Below are positions 1 to 8,524 of a stretch of 64,000 nt of DNA, piece after piece. The stretch's first letter is position 1. Every line of letters starts with the position of its first letter. Where the stretch lies: positions 3,329,501 to 3,393,500 of the forward strand of contig NZ_CP027762.1 of assembly GCF_003852315.1 (NCBI RefSeq), read 5' to 3'. A program made the position numbers and the translations under genes. The stretch comes from Pseudomonas sp. LBUM920 (GTDB lineage: Bacteria > Pseudomonadota > Gammaproteobacteria > Pseudomonadales > Pseudomonadaceae). The notes under the pieces are model-generated. The model saw only the letters and a program-made list of their open reading frames with translations. It searched no databases and was not told where the DNA came from.

Positions 1-1631
1 TCATTGCCTGCCGAATAGATCGACTCGGCAAACTTGACCTGCTCGGCGCTGAGGTTGTCCTGAGGGTTTTCCGCCAGCAGCTTGGCCAGGATCAATGAGC
101 TGTTCAGCGGCGTGCGCAGCTCGTGGGACATGTTGGCCAGGAACTCGGACTTGTACTTGCTGGAGCGCTGCAGTTCGTCGGCGCGGTCTTCGAGTTGAAG
201 CTGGGCCTGGTTGAGCTCGACGTTCTTGCGGTCCATGGCGTCGCGCTGCTCGGCCAGGGTCTGGGTCTGCTCGGCCAACTGTTCGTTGGTCTGCTCAAGT
301 TCGGCCTGCTGGGTTTCCAGATGAGCCTGGGATTCCTTGAGGATGCGCGACTGTTCTTCGAGTTCTTCGTTGGCGGTCTTGAGCTCTTCTTGCTGCACTT
401 GCAGCTCTTCGTTGAGCTGCTGGGTTTCGGCCAGCACTTCCTGCAGGCGCTGGCGATAGCGCGCAGCTTCGATGGAGGTGCCGATATTGCCGGCAATCAG
501 CTCCACCAGTTCGACGTCACGCTCGTCCAGTGGGCGCAGGAAACCCAGTTCGATCACGCCGTTGACACGGTCGTCGTCGCTGGTCGGCATCACCAGTACG
601 CTGCGCGTAGCGCCTTCGCCCAAACCGGAGCTGACCTTGAAGTAGTCCACCGGCACATCGTCCAGGCGAATCAGGCGATCGAGCTGGGCCGCCTGGCCGA
701 CAATGCCTTCGTCACTGTAGATCGCCTGCTCGCGTTGCTCCTGTTCGCGGGAGAAACCATACGTGGCCACACGCCTGAGACCGCCGTGTTCTTCACGCAC
801 ATACAGCGCGGCGACCGCCGAGCCCATGTACTGGGCAAAGAACTGCAGGATGTTACGGCCCAGCATGTTCAGGCTGAGTTGCCCCAGCACTTGTTCGGCC
901 AATTCGGTCTGGCCGTTGCGCAGCCAGGCTTGCTGTTCCAGGCGACGCGCAATTTTCTGTTGCGACGCGAGGTTTGCGCTGTAACTGTCTGATAGAGCGA
1001 TTAAATTCTTGCGACCCACATAGGCAAGAAAACCGCTCAGACCGAGCACAAAGACCAGGTACAACGTGACGCTGACCACCGTCGTACGGGTAACGTCCTG
1101 GTTACGGGTCACACGGAACTGCTGCTCCATGTCTACCGCGTCCGCGTATTCCTGGCGAATCGCGTCGGTCAGGCTCTTGCCCCGGCCGGCCTTGACCGCT
1201 GCGCGGTAGTCACCGCTCTGGCGCTGCAGGTCAATCATCGATTGGGCGTATTTGTTCCATTCGGCCTGCATGGCCTCAAGACGCTTGAGGCGGTCCACCT
1301 GTTGCGGGTTATCCGCTACCAGCTCCTGCAAATTGTGCAAATCGCCAATGATGCGCGGCTTTGCCACTTCATACGGGTCCAGGAAATGCTCGTCGCCGGT
1401 GATCAGGAAGCCGCGCAGCCCGGTTTCCAGGTCCACCGTCAGCTTCGAAGACTCATTGAGGTTATTGATGACCCGGTCGGTGTGCTCTACCCACTGGATC
1501 ACCGACAACAGGTAAGTGATCAGCACGACGAAAAACGCCGCGCTGAGCACGCCCACACCCAAAGGGAGGGCCACGTTACGGCTCAGGAGTTTACGAAAGC
1601 TCTTTTCATCGACAGACGACGCGGGAGTCAT
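1..1631 (-). CDS. Hybrid-type sensor histidine kinase (CHASE3-GAF-HisKA), 3' end outside window
   Basis: Membrane sensor kinase; the gene runs off the left edge, so only about 543 residues are visible. An N-terminal transmembrane segment (about 22-44) and a second (about 187-207) bracket a CHASE3-like periplasmic region containing the typical ETGLRGFLITGDE stretch. A GAF-like domain follows (about 245-385), then a long Gln/Glu-rich coiled coil (about 390-490) and the H-box FLANMSHELRTPLN with phospho-acceptor His503. The ATPase domain and any receiver domains lie outside the window. Architecture of this kind is usually a hybrid kinase with C-terminal receiver domains, which is inference here. 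It is divergent from the toxin-like gene; a stand-alone receiver protein lies beyond that gene and could be a partner. Confidence 0.9.
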   Translation of the reverse strand, partial: MTPASSVDEKSFRKLLSRNVALPLGVGVLSAAFFVVLITYLLSVIQWVEHTDRVINNLNESSKLTVDLETGLRGFLITGDEHFLDPYEVAKPRIIGDLHNLQELVADNPQQVDRLKRLEAMQAEWNKYAQSMIDLQRQSGDYRAAVKAGRGKSLTDAIRQEYADAVDMEQQFRVTRNQDVTRTTVVSVTLYLVFVLGLSGFLAYVGRKNLIALSDSYSANLASQQKIARRLEQQAWLRNGQTELAEQVLGQLSLNMLGRNILQFFAQYMGSAVAALYVREEHGGLRRVATYGFSREQEQREQAIYSDEGIVGQAAQLDRLIRLDDVPVDYFKVSSGLGEGATRSVLVMPTSDDDRVNGVIELGFLRPLDERDVELVELIAGNIGTSIEAARYRQRLQEVLAETQQLNEELQVQQEELKTANEELEEQSRILKESQAHLETQQAELEQTNEQLAEQTQTLAEQRDAMDRKNVELNQAQLQLEDRADELQRSSKYKSEFLANMSHELRTPLNSSLILAKLLAENPQDNLSAEQVKFAESIYSAGN

Positions 1632-1907
1632 GGGCATGCCTTGGCCAGGTATGGAAAAACTGGGAGTTTGCCCGAATATCGACGGCCAAGGCTATGTTTC
1701 TGCATTGATTTGAGGTGACTTCCTACGCTCTAAACGTGAATTTCCAAAGGATTCTGTCCGAATTCATCAATTCATTTACACAAATAAATACAGGTACGTG
1801 GCGCCGTGCTGGAACGAAATTTCCTCGTTTCAGCACTCAGGTGTGCGCCTCAGGAACACGGAAGATCTTTTGGGAAGGCGTCTTTTTAACCCAGCAAGGT
1901 AAACCAG

Positions 1908-4900
1908 ATGACCAACACGAATGCAGTACAGCAAACCTTCAGGCTACAGTTGGCGCCGATGGCCAAAGCGCCTACACCGGCTGCGCTGAACGCCGCGACC
2001 GGCGCCGCCAACGATGACGTAACGTTGCTCGCCGAATATATCGCTGCCCTGCAGAACAAGTTGAAAGGCGTCGATGAAAAGATCGAGGTGCCAAAAAACA
2101 CGCTGCTGGGTCAGTGGTTGACCCTTTATCACGCTCAGCTTGAGCGTCCGGTTGTACAGGAGTGGATGCGCCAGCAGCACATCGATCCTGCCACCGTCAG
2201 CATCGTTGCCAGCACCGGCGTGTTGCATGCCACGGTTGATGGCGTAGCCAGAAGATTTACCCTGAGCGACACCCCAGGCTGGAAGGCTATCGCCGAGCCA
2301 ATACTGGCAGCGGCGCGCGTCATCACGCCCACGCCGGAAACCCCGTTGCACCTGTCGTTCGAGAATGGCGTCCTGAAGGTGCCTCTGGCGGTTGTGGGCG
2401 ATTTTTATGGTCAACCGCGCATGGACGGTGACGAGGTTCAGGTAGAACGCGAAATCCAGATATTGATCGCCACCAAGCGCCTACGCCCTATCTCGGCAGG
2501 CGACCCGTTGCGACCTGCCGCGACCCGCTCTGTGCTGGCAATTGCAGATCAACGGTTAAGTGCTGAAACGTTCTATGCCGCCAAGCCCCAGGACGGTAGC
2601 GCCACAGGCACGGCGGTGCTGACCAAAACGGTAAAACACCTCATAGCAGACAAGGCAGATCTTTACGACTTGGCCGTCAAGCTTAGGTACGCAGCCACCC
2701 AGGGTGATGGTCAGCCTGCTACCGCTGCCCAGATCGCATACAGTTTGAACAATGAACGGTTAGTCCCTTTTGTCGGTTCGACATACGCCATGGCGCAAGG
2801 CCCGGCGCCCACATTGGCAGTAGCGCTGACCGACCTCGGCCTGGCACTTCCGCGCACCATGGAAGAGCTCACTGCGTTGGCGACCACGTTGGAGCAGCAG
2901 TCGCAATTGAGCCCTCTGGGCAATCTGGGTGGCGCACTTTCCTGGCCAATTCCGATGTCGCAAGCCGATCAACAAAAAATGTTGGATTTCCTCTACAGCG
3001 CCGAGCCCGGTGCGCCCGGCGGGGCATTGTCACCTGACAGCCAGGCGACGCTCGGTTACTTGATCAGAGGCAGTGCATTGACGGCGAACGATTTGCAGGA
3101 CCCAGAAAAGGCCCTGCAAAAACTGCTCGACACCCCCAGGGCCCAGGCGTTGGGTAAAACCCTGCAAACGCAGATGAACGGCGCCTCCTCGGACAGCAGT
3201 ATCTACGACTATCTATTGACCGCGCTCAACCTTGGAATGGATCCAAAGTCCTATCTCTCGCGTGAACGCAACGTGGTGGGCGAATTTGACCTGGCGGACC
3301 CGCAGCATTGGGGTCATTCACCCTCCTCGGTCATTGAAAGCCTTGGCCAGCATCTTGTCGCCACCCAAAAAGCCACGGTAGATACCGCCAAGCTCGCCAC
3401 TCACCTGTTGTTAGGCCATACGGCCCCGCAGTTTCTAATTAAAGATATTCCCGGCAACCTGACCGTCGGCAGCCAGGCGTGGGCTTTCCTGTCGATTGCA
3501 GCGGCAACTATAGAAGCCGAGCGACCTGGCGCTGTGAGGCACATGACGTACGCCGAGGTCATGCTGGAGTACAACGCCTCCAAAGGCCGATCACCCGCTA
3601 CCGAATACGCCCAAAGTACCGCGCTGGTTGATTGGGCTGTCGCCAACGGCGTCATTGCAAAAAATGCTGACGACACCTATACGCCCGCACAACTCGACAG
3701 CATAAAAAACAGCTTCAACCAACAACTGGAAGAGCGGCTCTCGGCTTCCAAAATGCTCTACGGAGCAATACCGACGCGAAAAGAAATTGCCCTGGCTACA
3801 TTAAAGGAACGCTTTGGGGATCTGGGCCCGGTATTTGAAAAGAAAGTGTTGGGCACTGATAGCTATCGCGGCACCGAGGACCAAACCGGGTTGGTCGGCC
3901 GACATTCGATGTTGGATATCGCCATGATGGACATGCCGAATCCGCGTCCTTGGAGGTCAGACGACCCCAGCATCCCATTGGAGCAGCTCAATGCAGCCCC
4001 GATAGTGGGTGTACAGAAAGCCTTCGATCAGCAGTTCACCCAAGCGATCTGGGATAAAAAGACCGGCACTAACGCCACGGTCAGGCATATGATCGCGCAG
4101 CTTCCACTCGAAGACAGACAAAACTTTGAGTTTGGAAAAGTCACTGTCTTTGAAGAGAGTTCACATCGGCTGGGCATGGGCTTTTTACCGAATAACACGG
4201 AGCACCAAAAAGAACCAGGGCTGATATTCCGAACCGAACTGAATGGTCAGTCTCAAGCCTACGAAATCAATTTAAATGAAAGCACGATCAAACAGATCAA
4301 TCTGAGCCGGGCACACACCAAGGTGTCGAGAGTAGCCAACCAGGTGCATGAGACCAAGGAAATCACGTTCAACCATCACGTGCATGACTTGGGTACAGAA
4401 CGTGGCGTGCTGGCATTACCTATGGATAGCTTTAACAGCATTCGATCTAACTTGATTGCCAGCGCATTTGTTGATCACCTCGAACTTGATGACCCCAGCA
4501 TAAAAGAAGACGCCCGCGGGCAAACCACCCTGGATACGTTACAAGGCGGGCCCAAGCCACTTGACGATTTTTTGTTGAATCTGATCCCGTTCAGATCAGC
4601 CATTGTCAATTTCAATAGCGGCAACTACGGTGAAGCAGCCCAAGACCTCACCATGGATATATTCGGCTTTCTCACTGCCGGCGCTGCAGTCGCAGGCAAG
4701 CTGATCAAGATCGGCCGCTCAGCGCTCTCCATTGGCTCCAAGGTACTGAGTGGCACCCGCGTCATTGGTGCCGAAGCCATTTCCCTACTTAACCCTCTCA
4801 GTGGCTTGAATGAAATGGCGGCGCAGGGGGGCAAGCTGCTGCTCAAAGGCGGGCGTTACGCACTGAACAAAAGTCTTGAAGCCGTTAACAAACTCAAAGG

Positions 4901-6035
4901 GGCTACCGGTAGCTATGACCTGCTTAAAGCCGCGAGTAAAAGCCAGGGCATAACAGCAACGGGCACCTACAAGTTTTTGGAGCAACGAGTGGACGTGGGC
5001 GCGACCCTACAGAACAATAAATGGTATGCCCTTGACCCCCTCAGCCAGAAACCCTTTGGGCAACCGCTGCTCGACTTCAAACCTGTCACTGTTGCTGGGA
5101 ATGGTGAGATAAACCACAACTTCATTAACTGGTTGTCCACGTGGGTGGCGCCAACCCCCCGGACCCCTAATCTTGGCGAAGTGTTTAAGAAGGCCATAGA
5201 TGACGTCAAGCTCAAGGATATCGCCGGTTACAACCGTGGCTACGCTAACCCAAGGGGCCAAACCATAGACGGTTACTACCCCACCATGAACGTGCTTGAA
5301 CTTAAAGAGCTGGCCATCCTCCCCCGCCGAACCCCCGAAGAGACAGGGGCACTGGCCAAACTGATAGAAAATCTCCAGACCAAAAACAGTCTTGAGTACT
5401 CCAGGATGTTTAGCGAAGAAATTGCAAAGGCAGGCGGTAAAGCGATCGGCATGCCGCAAACCTTCTACCTGGCTTCAAACGACATTACTTCATCAGGAGA
5501 ATGTGCTGCGTTGGCTAACACCATGGCGTTGGCTATTCAGCATGGTAAAGAGCGTGTACTGATCGATAACTTCTTCAAAGCCAGCTTAAATTCCATCGAC
5601 CCCACCATTACTGGTTTCCGCCGACAACTGAACAGCATGCACCAAGCGCTTCGCGTGAACTTTCACGGCACCAATCCGGTTTCCCGGCAAGCGTACACCG
5701 ACATTATTACTGACCTCAGTAATAGAACCACATCAACCACCCTCAAGATCAGCACCCAAAATCACGGGCTTCTGGCGGGCGTCATTGTCAATAACAACCA
5801 GAAAGAATGGTTTTTCTTTGACCCCAACTTCGGCCTGGCGAAGTTCCCGGACGAAGCTTCTATGCGCAGGGGGCTGGACGCTACCTTGAATAGCGGCTGG
5901 AGCGCCGGCACGCTTAAACCGGTTGCCATTAACCACGGCATTCCGGAGTACGACGTCAGCACCTTCAATGACTTGGACTTTCTGGCGACGGTTCCTTACA
6001 ACAACCCGTACGCACTGTTCAATACCGCGCTCTGA
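1908..6035 (+). CDS. Large toxin-like protein with C-terminal YopT/C58-like cysteine protease site
   Basis: A 1375-residue protein without a signal peptide. Most of it matches no domain I can name. A hydrophobic, Gly/Ala-rich stretch at about 905-965 could be membrane-active. The last 190 residues carry a papain-fold style triad: Cys1199 in GECAALANT, His1286 in NHGLLAGV and Asp1305 in FFFDPNFGLAKF. The H...FFDPNFG pattern is characteristic of the C58 (YopT/AvrPphB) peptidases; related papain-like domains occur in dermonecrotic-type toxins of pseudomonads. I infer an effector or toxin acting in other cells. No secretion gene, immunity gene or chaperone is adjacent. Base composition looks less GC-rich than the neighbours, suggesting acquisition. 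The ATG follows a weak AAGG-type ribosome site. Confidence 0.7.
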   Translation: MTNTNAVQQTFRLQLAPMAKAPTPAALNAATGAANDDVTLLAEYIAALQNKLKGVDEKIEVPKNTLLGQWLTLYHAQLERPVVQEWMRQQHIDPATVSIVASTGVLHATVDGVARRFTLSDTPGWKAIAEPILAAARVITPTPETPLHLSFENGVLKVPLAVVGDFYGQPRMDGDEVQVEREIQILIATKRLRPISAGDPLRPAATRSVLAIADQRLSAETFYAAKPQDGSATGTAVLTKTVKHLIADKADLYDLAVKLRYAATQGDGQPATAAQIAYSLNNERLVPFVGSTYAMAQGPAPTLAVALTDLGLALPRTMEELTALATTLEQQSQLSPLGNLGGALSWPIPMSQADQQKMLDFLYSAEPGAPGGALSPDSQATLGYLIRGSALTANDLQDPEKALQKLLDTPRAQALGKTLQTQMNGASSDSSIYDYLLTALNLGMDPKSYLSRERNVVGEFDLADPQHWGHSPSSVIESLGQHLVATQKATVDTAKLATHLLLGHTAPQFLIKDIPGNLTVGSQAWAFLSIAAATIEAERPGAVRHMTYAEVMLEYNASKGRSPATEYAQSTALVDWAVANGVIAKNADDTYTPAQLDSIKNSFNQQLEERLSASKMLYGAIPTRKEIALATLKERFGDLGPVFEKKVLGTDSYRGTEDQTGLVGRHSMLDIAMMDMPNPRPWRSDDPSIPLEQLNAAPIVGVQKAFDQQFTQAIWDKKTGTNATVRHMIAQLPLEDRQNFEFGKVTVFEESSHRLGMGFLPNNTEHQKEPGLIFRTELNGQSQAYEINLNESTIKQINLSRAHTKVSRVANQVHETKEITFNHHVHDLGTERGVLALPMDSFNSIRSNLIASAFVDHLELDDPSIKEDARGQTTLDTLQGGPKPLDDFLLNLIPFRSAIVNFNSGNYGEAAQDLTMDIFGFLTAGAAVAGKLIKIGRSALSIGSKVLSGTRVIGAEAISLLNPLSGLNEMAAQGGKLLLKGGRYALNKSLEAVNKLKGATGSYDLLKAASKSQGITATGTYKFLEQRVDVGATLQNNKWYALDPLSQKPFGQPLLDFKPVTVAGNGEINHNFINWLSTWVAPTPRTPNLGEVFKKAIDDVKLKDIAGYNRGYANPRGQTIDGYYPTMNVLELKELAILPRRTPEETGALAKLIENLQTKNSLEYSRMFSEEIAKAGGKAIGMPQTFYLASNDITSSGECAALANTMALAIQHGKERVLIDNFFKASLNSIDPTITGFRRQLNSMHQALRVNFHGTNPVSRQAYTDIITDLSNRTTSTTLKISTQNHGLLAGVIVNNNQKEWFFFDPNFGLAKFPDEASMRRGLDATLNSGWSAGTLKPVAINHGIPEYDVSTFNDLDFLATVPYNNPYALFNTAL

Positions 6036-6056
6036 TCCACAGGTGACTCACTGGCG

Positions 6057-6085
6057 TGAATGGCACTTTTGGACGGTGCCATTCA
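6057..6085. other. 10-bp perfect inverted repeat after the toxin-like gene
   Basis: TGAATGGCAC and its exact complement GTGCCATTCA are separated by 9 nt, just past the stop of the toxin-like gene. No T-run follows, so it is not a classical intrinsic terminator. It may mark or protect the mRNA 3' end. Confidence 0.45.
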
Positions 6086-6250
6086 TGCAACGCGTCATCC
6101 CCCTGGCCGCGGACTTGCACGCGACATTTGCGCCCATTCCCTTCACAATGCCTGCGCCAACGGAACTTGCCGAGATTGACGCGACTCATTAGAGAATGGT
6201 CTTTCAACCGCTAAAGACCTGCCCACTTCATTTTTTCGGGAATTTTGATT

Positions 6251-6616
6251 ATGTCCGCCACCCCCTCCACCCTCCTTGTAGTCGAAGACGACGCCATCGT
6301 GCGCATGCTGATCGTCGATGTACTCGAAGAATTGGAGTTCACAGTGATAGAAGCGGCGGACGCTGAAGAAGCTTTGAAAGTGGTCGAAAACACTGCACAG
6401 GTGATCGACCTGATGATGACCGATGTTGGCCTGCCTGATATGGACGGTAAAGAACTGGCCGCCAAGGTGCGTGAGCTACGCCCTGCCCTGCCAATCCTGT
6501 TTGCCAGCGGCTATGCCGAAAGCATCGACGTGCCGGCCGGCATGCAAGTAATTGGCAAACCTTTCTCCATCGATCAATTGCGCGACAAAGTCAAATCCAT
6601 GCTGCCCCACGCATAG
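6251..6616 (+). CDS. Single-domain response regulator (REC only)
   Basis: A 121-residue stand-alone receiver domain (CheY-like) with no output domain. Acidic pocket residues are Asp13/Asp14 in VVEDD, the phospho-acceptor is Asp58 in MTDVGLPDMDG, and the conserved Lys is Lys103 in GKPF. Such proteins act by phosphotransfer or protein-protein contact rather than DNA binding. An upstream TTG two codons earlier is in frame, but the ATG at 6251 sits at a better distance from the weak CGGGA ribosome site. The natural partner may be the kinase at the left edge, from which it is separated by the toxin-like gene, though this pairing is inferred only from position. Confidence 0.9.
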   Translation: MSATPSTLLVVEDDAIVRMLIVDVLEELEFTVIEAADAEEALKVVENTAQVIDLMMTDVGLPDMDGKELAAKVRELRPALPILFASGYAESIDVPAGMQVIGKPFSIDQLRDKVKSMLPHA

Positions 6617-6943
6617 TCCCTCATTTGCCGCAGGCCGCCGGATACGGGGGCATTCCCGACCTCAGCGTATTTCGCCGTTCCCAATGGCGCTGCGCGCTCA
6701 TTTGCCTGAGCCGCTCGCGCGTCAGGGATTTGCTGCTAGCTTGAATCGATATCATCCGTGAATGCCCAAGCGCGTCATCGTCAACACCTGCGTCAAACCG
6801 CAACAGACAGGGGCGCGCCAAGGCGATGATTTACCTCAGTTGGCCTGGTTTGCAGGGATTAACGTGACGTTCGCGAAATAAAACTGGAAACTCGTCGCCT
6901 TCAACTCCCGTCAGTCAAAAGAACTCTGGAAGGACGCAACAAC
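6617..6943. other. Intergenic region with no recognisable gene
   Basis: About 330 nt between the receiver gene and the DUF1254 gene. I see no coding frame with a family resemblance, no clear hairpin with a T-run and no obvious RNA gene. It presumably carries the promoter of the downstream secreted protein; a good ribosome site (TGGAAGGA) lies just before that start. Confidence 0.5.
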
Positions 6944-8344
6944 ATGATTGGAAAACCGACGCGCCTGCTGTTGGCGAGCCTCTCGATATTCATGAGCACC
7001 GGTGCCTGGGCTGACTTCACGGCAACCCCCGCCGAAGCACGGGCGATTGCCAAGGAAGCCTACCTGTATGGCTACCCGGTCGTGGCGATGTACAAGACGC
7101 TCTACACCCAGGCCGTCGATAAAGGCGGGCCCAACTTCAAGGCGCCGTTCAACCATATCGGCAATACCGCGCAGGTGTTCACCCCCAAGGACACTGCGTT
7201 CGCCACCCCGAATTCGGACACGCCCTACTCCTTCGTATGGATGGACCTGCGCAAAGAGCCGTTGGTGTTGACCCTGCCCAAGATCGAAGACAACCGTTAC
7301 TACTCGGTGCAGCTGATCGACCTCTACACGCAGAACATCGCTTACCTGGGCACCCGCAGCACCGGCAACAACGGCGGCCACTACATGATCGCCGGCCCGG
7401 ACTGGAAAGGTCAGCAGCCGGTTGACGTGGACCGCGTGGTGTACAGCGAAAGCAATATCGCCTACGCCCTGTACCGCACGCAGCTGTTTGATGAAAAGGA
7501 CCTGAACAAGGTCAAGCAGATCCAGAACGGCTACAAAGTGCAGCCCCTGAGCAGCTACGTAAAACAGCCTGCGCCGGCCGCGGTGCCGAAAATTGAATGG
7601 CCCAAGCCGATGGCCACCATGACCGAAGGCCCGCAGCTGTTTCGTTACCTGAACTTCATGTTGGCCTTCGCCGCCCCTCAGGACAGCGAAAAGGACCTGC
7701 TGGCGCGCTTTGCCAAGATCGGCATCGCCCCGGGCGCGCCGTTCAAGGTCAAGGACTTGACCGCAGAGCAGCGCAAAGCCCTGGAAGACGGGATTGCCGA
7801 CGGCCGAGCCGAATTCGCCGCGTTCAAGAAAGACAAAATCGACACTCACCAAGTGGCCAGCGGCGACCTGTTCGGCAGCCGCGACCGCCTGAAAAACAAC
7901 TACCTGTACCGCTACGCCGGTGCGGACCTGGGAATTTTCGGCAACTCCCCCGATGAGGCCATTTACCTGAACTACTTCGTCGACAGCGAGGGTAAACCGG
8001 CCAACGGCGCACGGCACAGCTACACCGTGCACTTTGACAAGGATCAACTGCCGCCCGCTGAAGCGTTCTGGTCGCTGACCATGTACGACGCCAAGACCAA
8101 GCTGCTGGCGCCCAACCTCAAGAAGCGCTACCTGATCAATTCGCGGATGTTGCCCAACCTCAAACTGGACGCCGACGGCGGCCTGACCCTGGCGTTGCAG
8201 CACCACGAGCCACCGAAAGCCGAACAGAGCAACTGGCTGCCGGCACCGCCAGGCCCGTTCTACGCAGTACTGCGCATCTACTTGCCCAAGCCTGAAGCAA
8301 GTAACGGCCAATGGAAGTTGCCACCGCTGACGCCGCTCAAATAA
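6944..8344 (+). CDS. Secreted DUF1254/DUF1214 domain protein
   Basis: A 466-residue exported protein. A typical signal peptide ends at about residue 23 (STGAWA/DF). The N-terminal half holds the DUF1254 pattern (EAYLYGYPVVAMYKTLY..., FATPNSDTPYSFVWMDL, RYYSVQLIDLYTQN) and the C-terminal half the DUF1214 pattern (YLNYFVDSEGKP, FWSLTMYDA, YLINSR). The family is widespread in soil bacteria and its biochemical role is unsettled. A strong AAGGA ribosome site precedes the ATG. It appears monocistronic, with a long inverted repeat downstream and no functional partner nearby. Confidence 0.9.
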   Translation: MIGKPTRLLLASLSIFMSTGAWADFTATPAEARAIAKEAYLYGYPVVAMYKTLYTQAVDKGGPNFKAPFNHIGNTAQVFTPKDTAFATPNSDTPYSFVWMDLRKEPLVLTLPKIEDNRYYSVQLIDLYTQNIAYLGTRSTGNNGGHYMIAGPDWKGQQPVDVDRVVYSESNIAYALYRTQLFDEKDLNKVKQIQNGYKVQPLSSYVKQPAPAAVPKIEWPKPMATMTEGPQLFRYLNFMLAFAAPQDSEKDLLARFAKIGIAPGAPFKVKDLTAEQRKALEDGIADGRAEFAAFKKDKIDTHQVASGDLFGSRDRLKNNYLYRYAGADLGIFGNSPDEAIYLNYFVDSEGKPANGARHSYTVHFDKDQLPPAEAFWSLTMYDAKTKLLAPNLKKRYLINSRMLPNLKLDADGGLTLALQHHEPPKAEQSNWLPAPPGPFYAVLRIYLPKPEASNGQWKLPPLTPLK

Positions 8345-8360
8345 CCCTCGGCTGACAGCC

Positions 8361-8397
8361 GCGTGCCCGTTCGCCACCGGTTTGCGACCGGGCACGC
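8361..8397. repeat. 9-bp inverted repeat downstream of DUF1254 gene
   Basis: GCGTGCCCG and its exact complement CGGGCACGC flank a 19-nt spacer. There is no T-run. It may act as an mRNA 3' stabiliser or a factor-dependent termination point for the DUF1254 transcript. Confidence 0.4.
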
Positions 8398-8524
8398 ACC
8401 CTGCGGGTCTTCGAAGCGGGTGCGCCAAGTACGCCAGCAAGACCGCGCCCTCCCTCACTCCCACTGGTTCAGCGGACACTAAACCGGGTAAGGTGCGCGC
8501 GTTATTTATGGAGTTGTACCGCAC

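Noticed and set aside
6911..8524. Open frame of over 500 codons opposite the DUF1254 gene
   Set aside because: The plus strand has a signal peptide and family motifs over the same DNA; the minus frame has none and no ribosome site.
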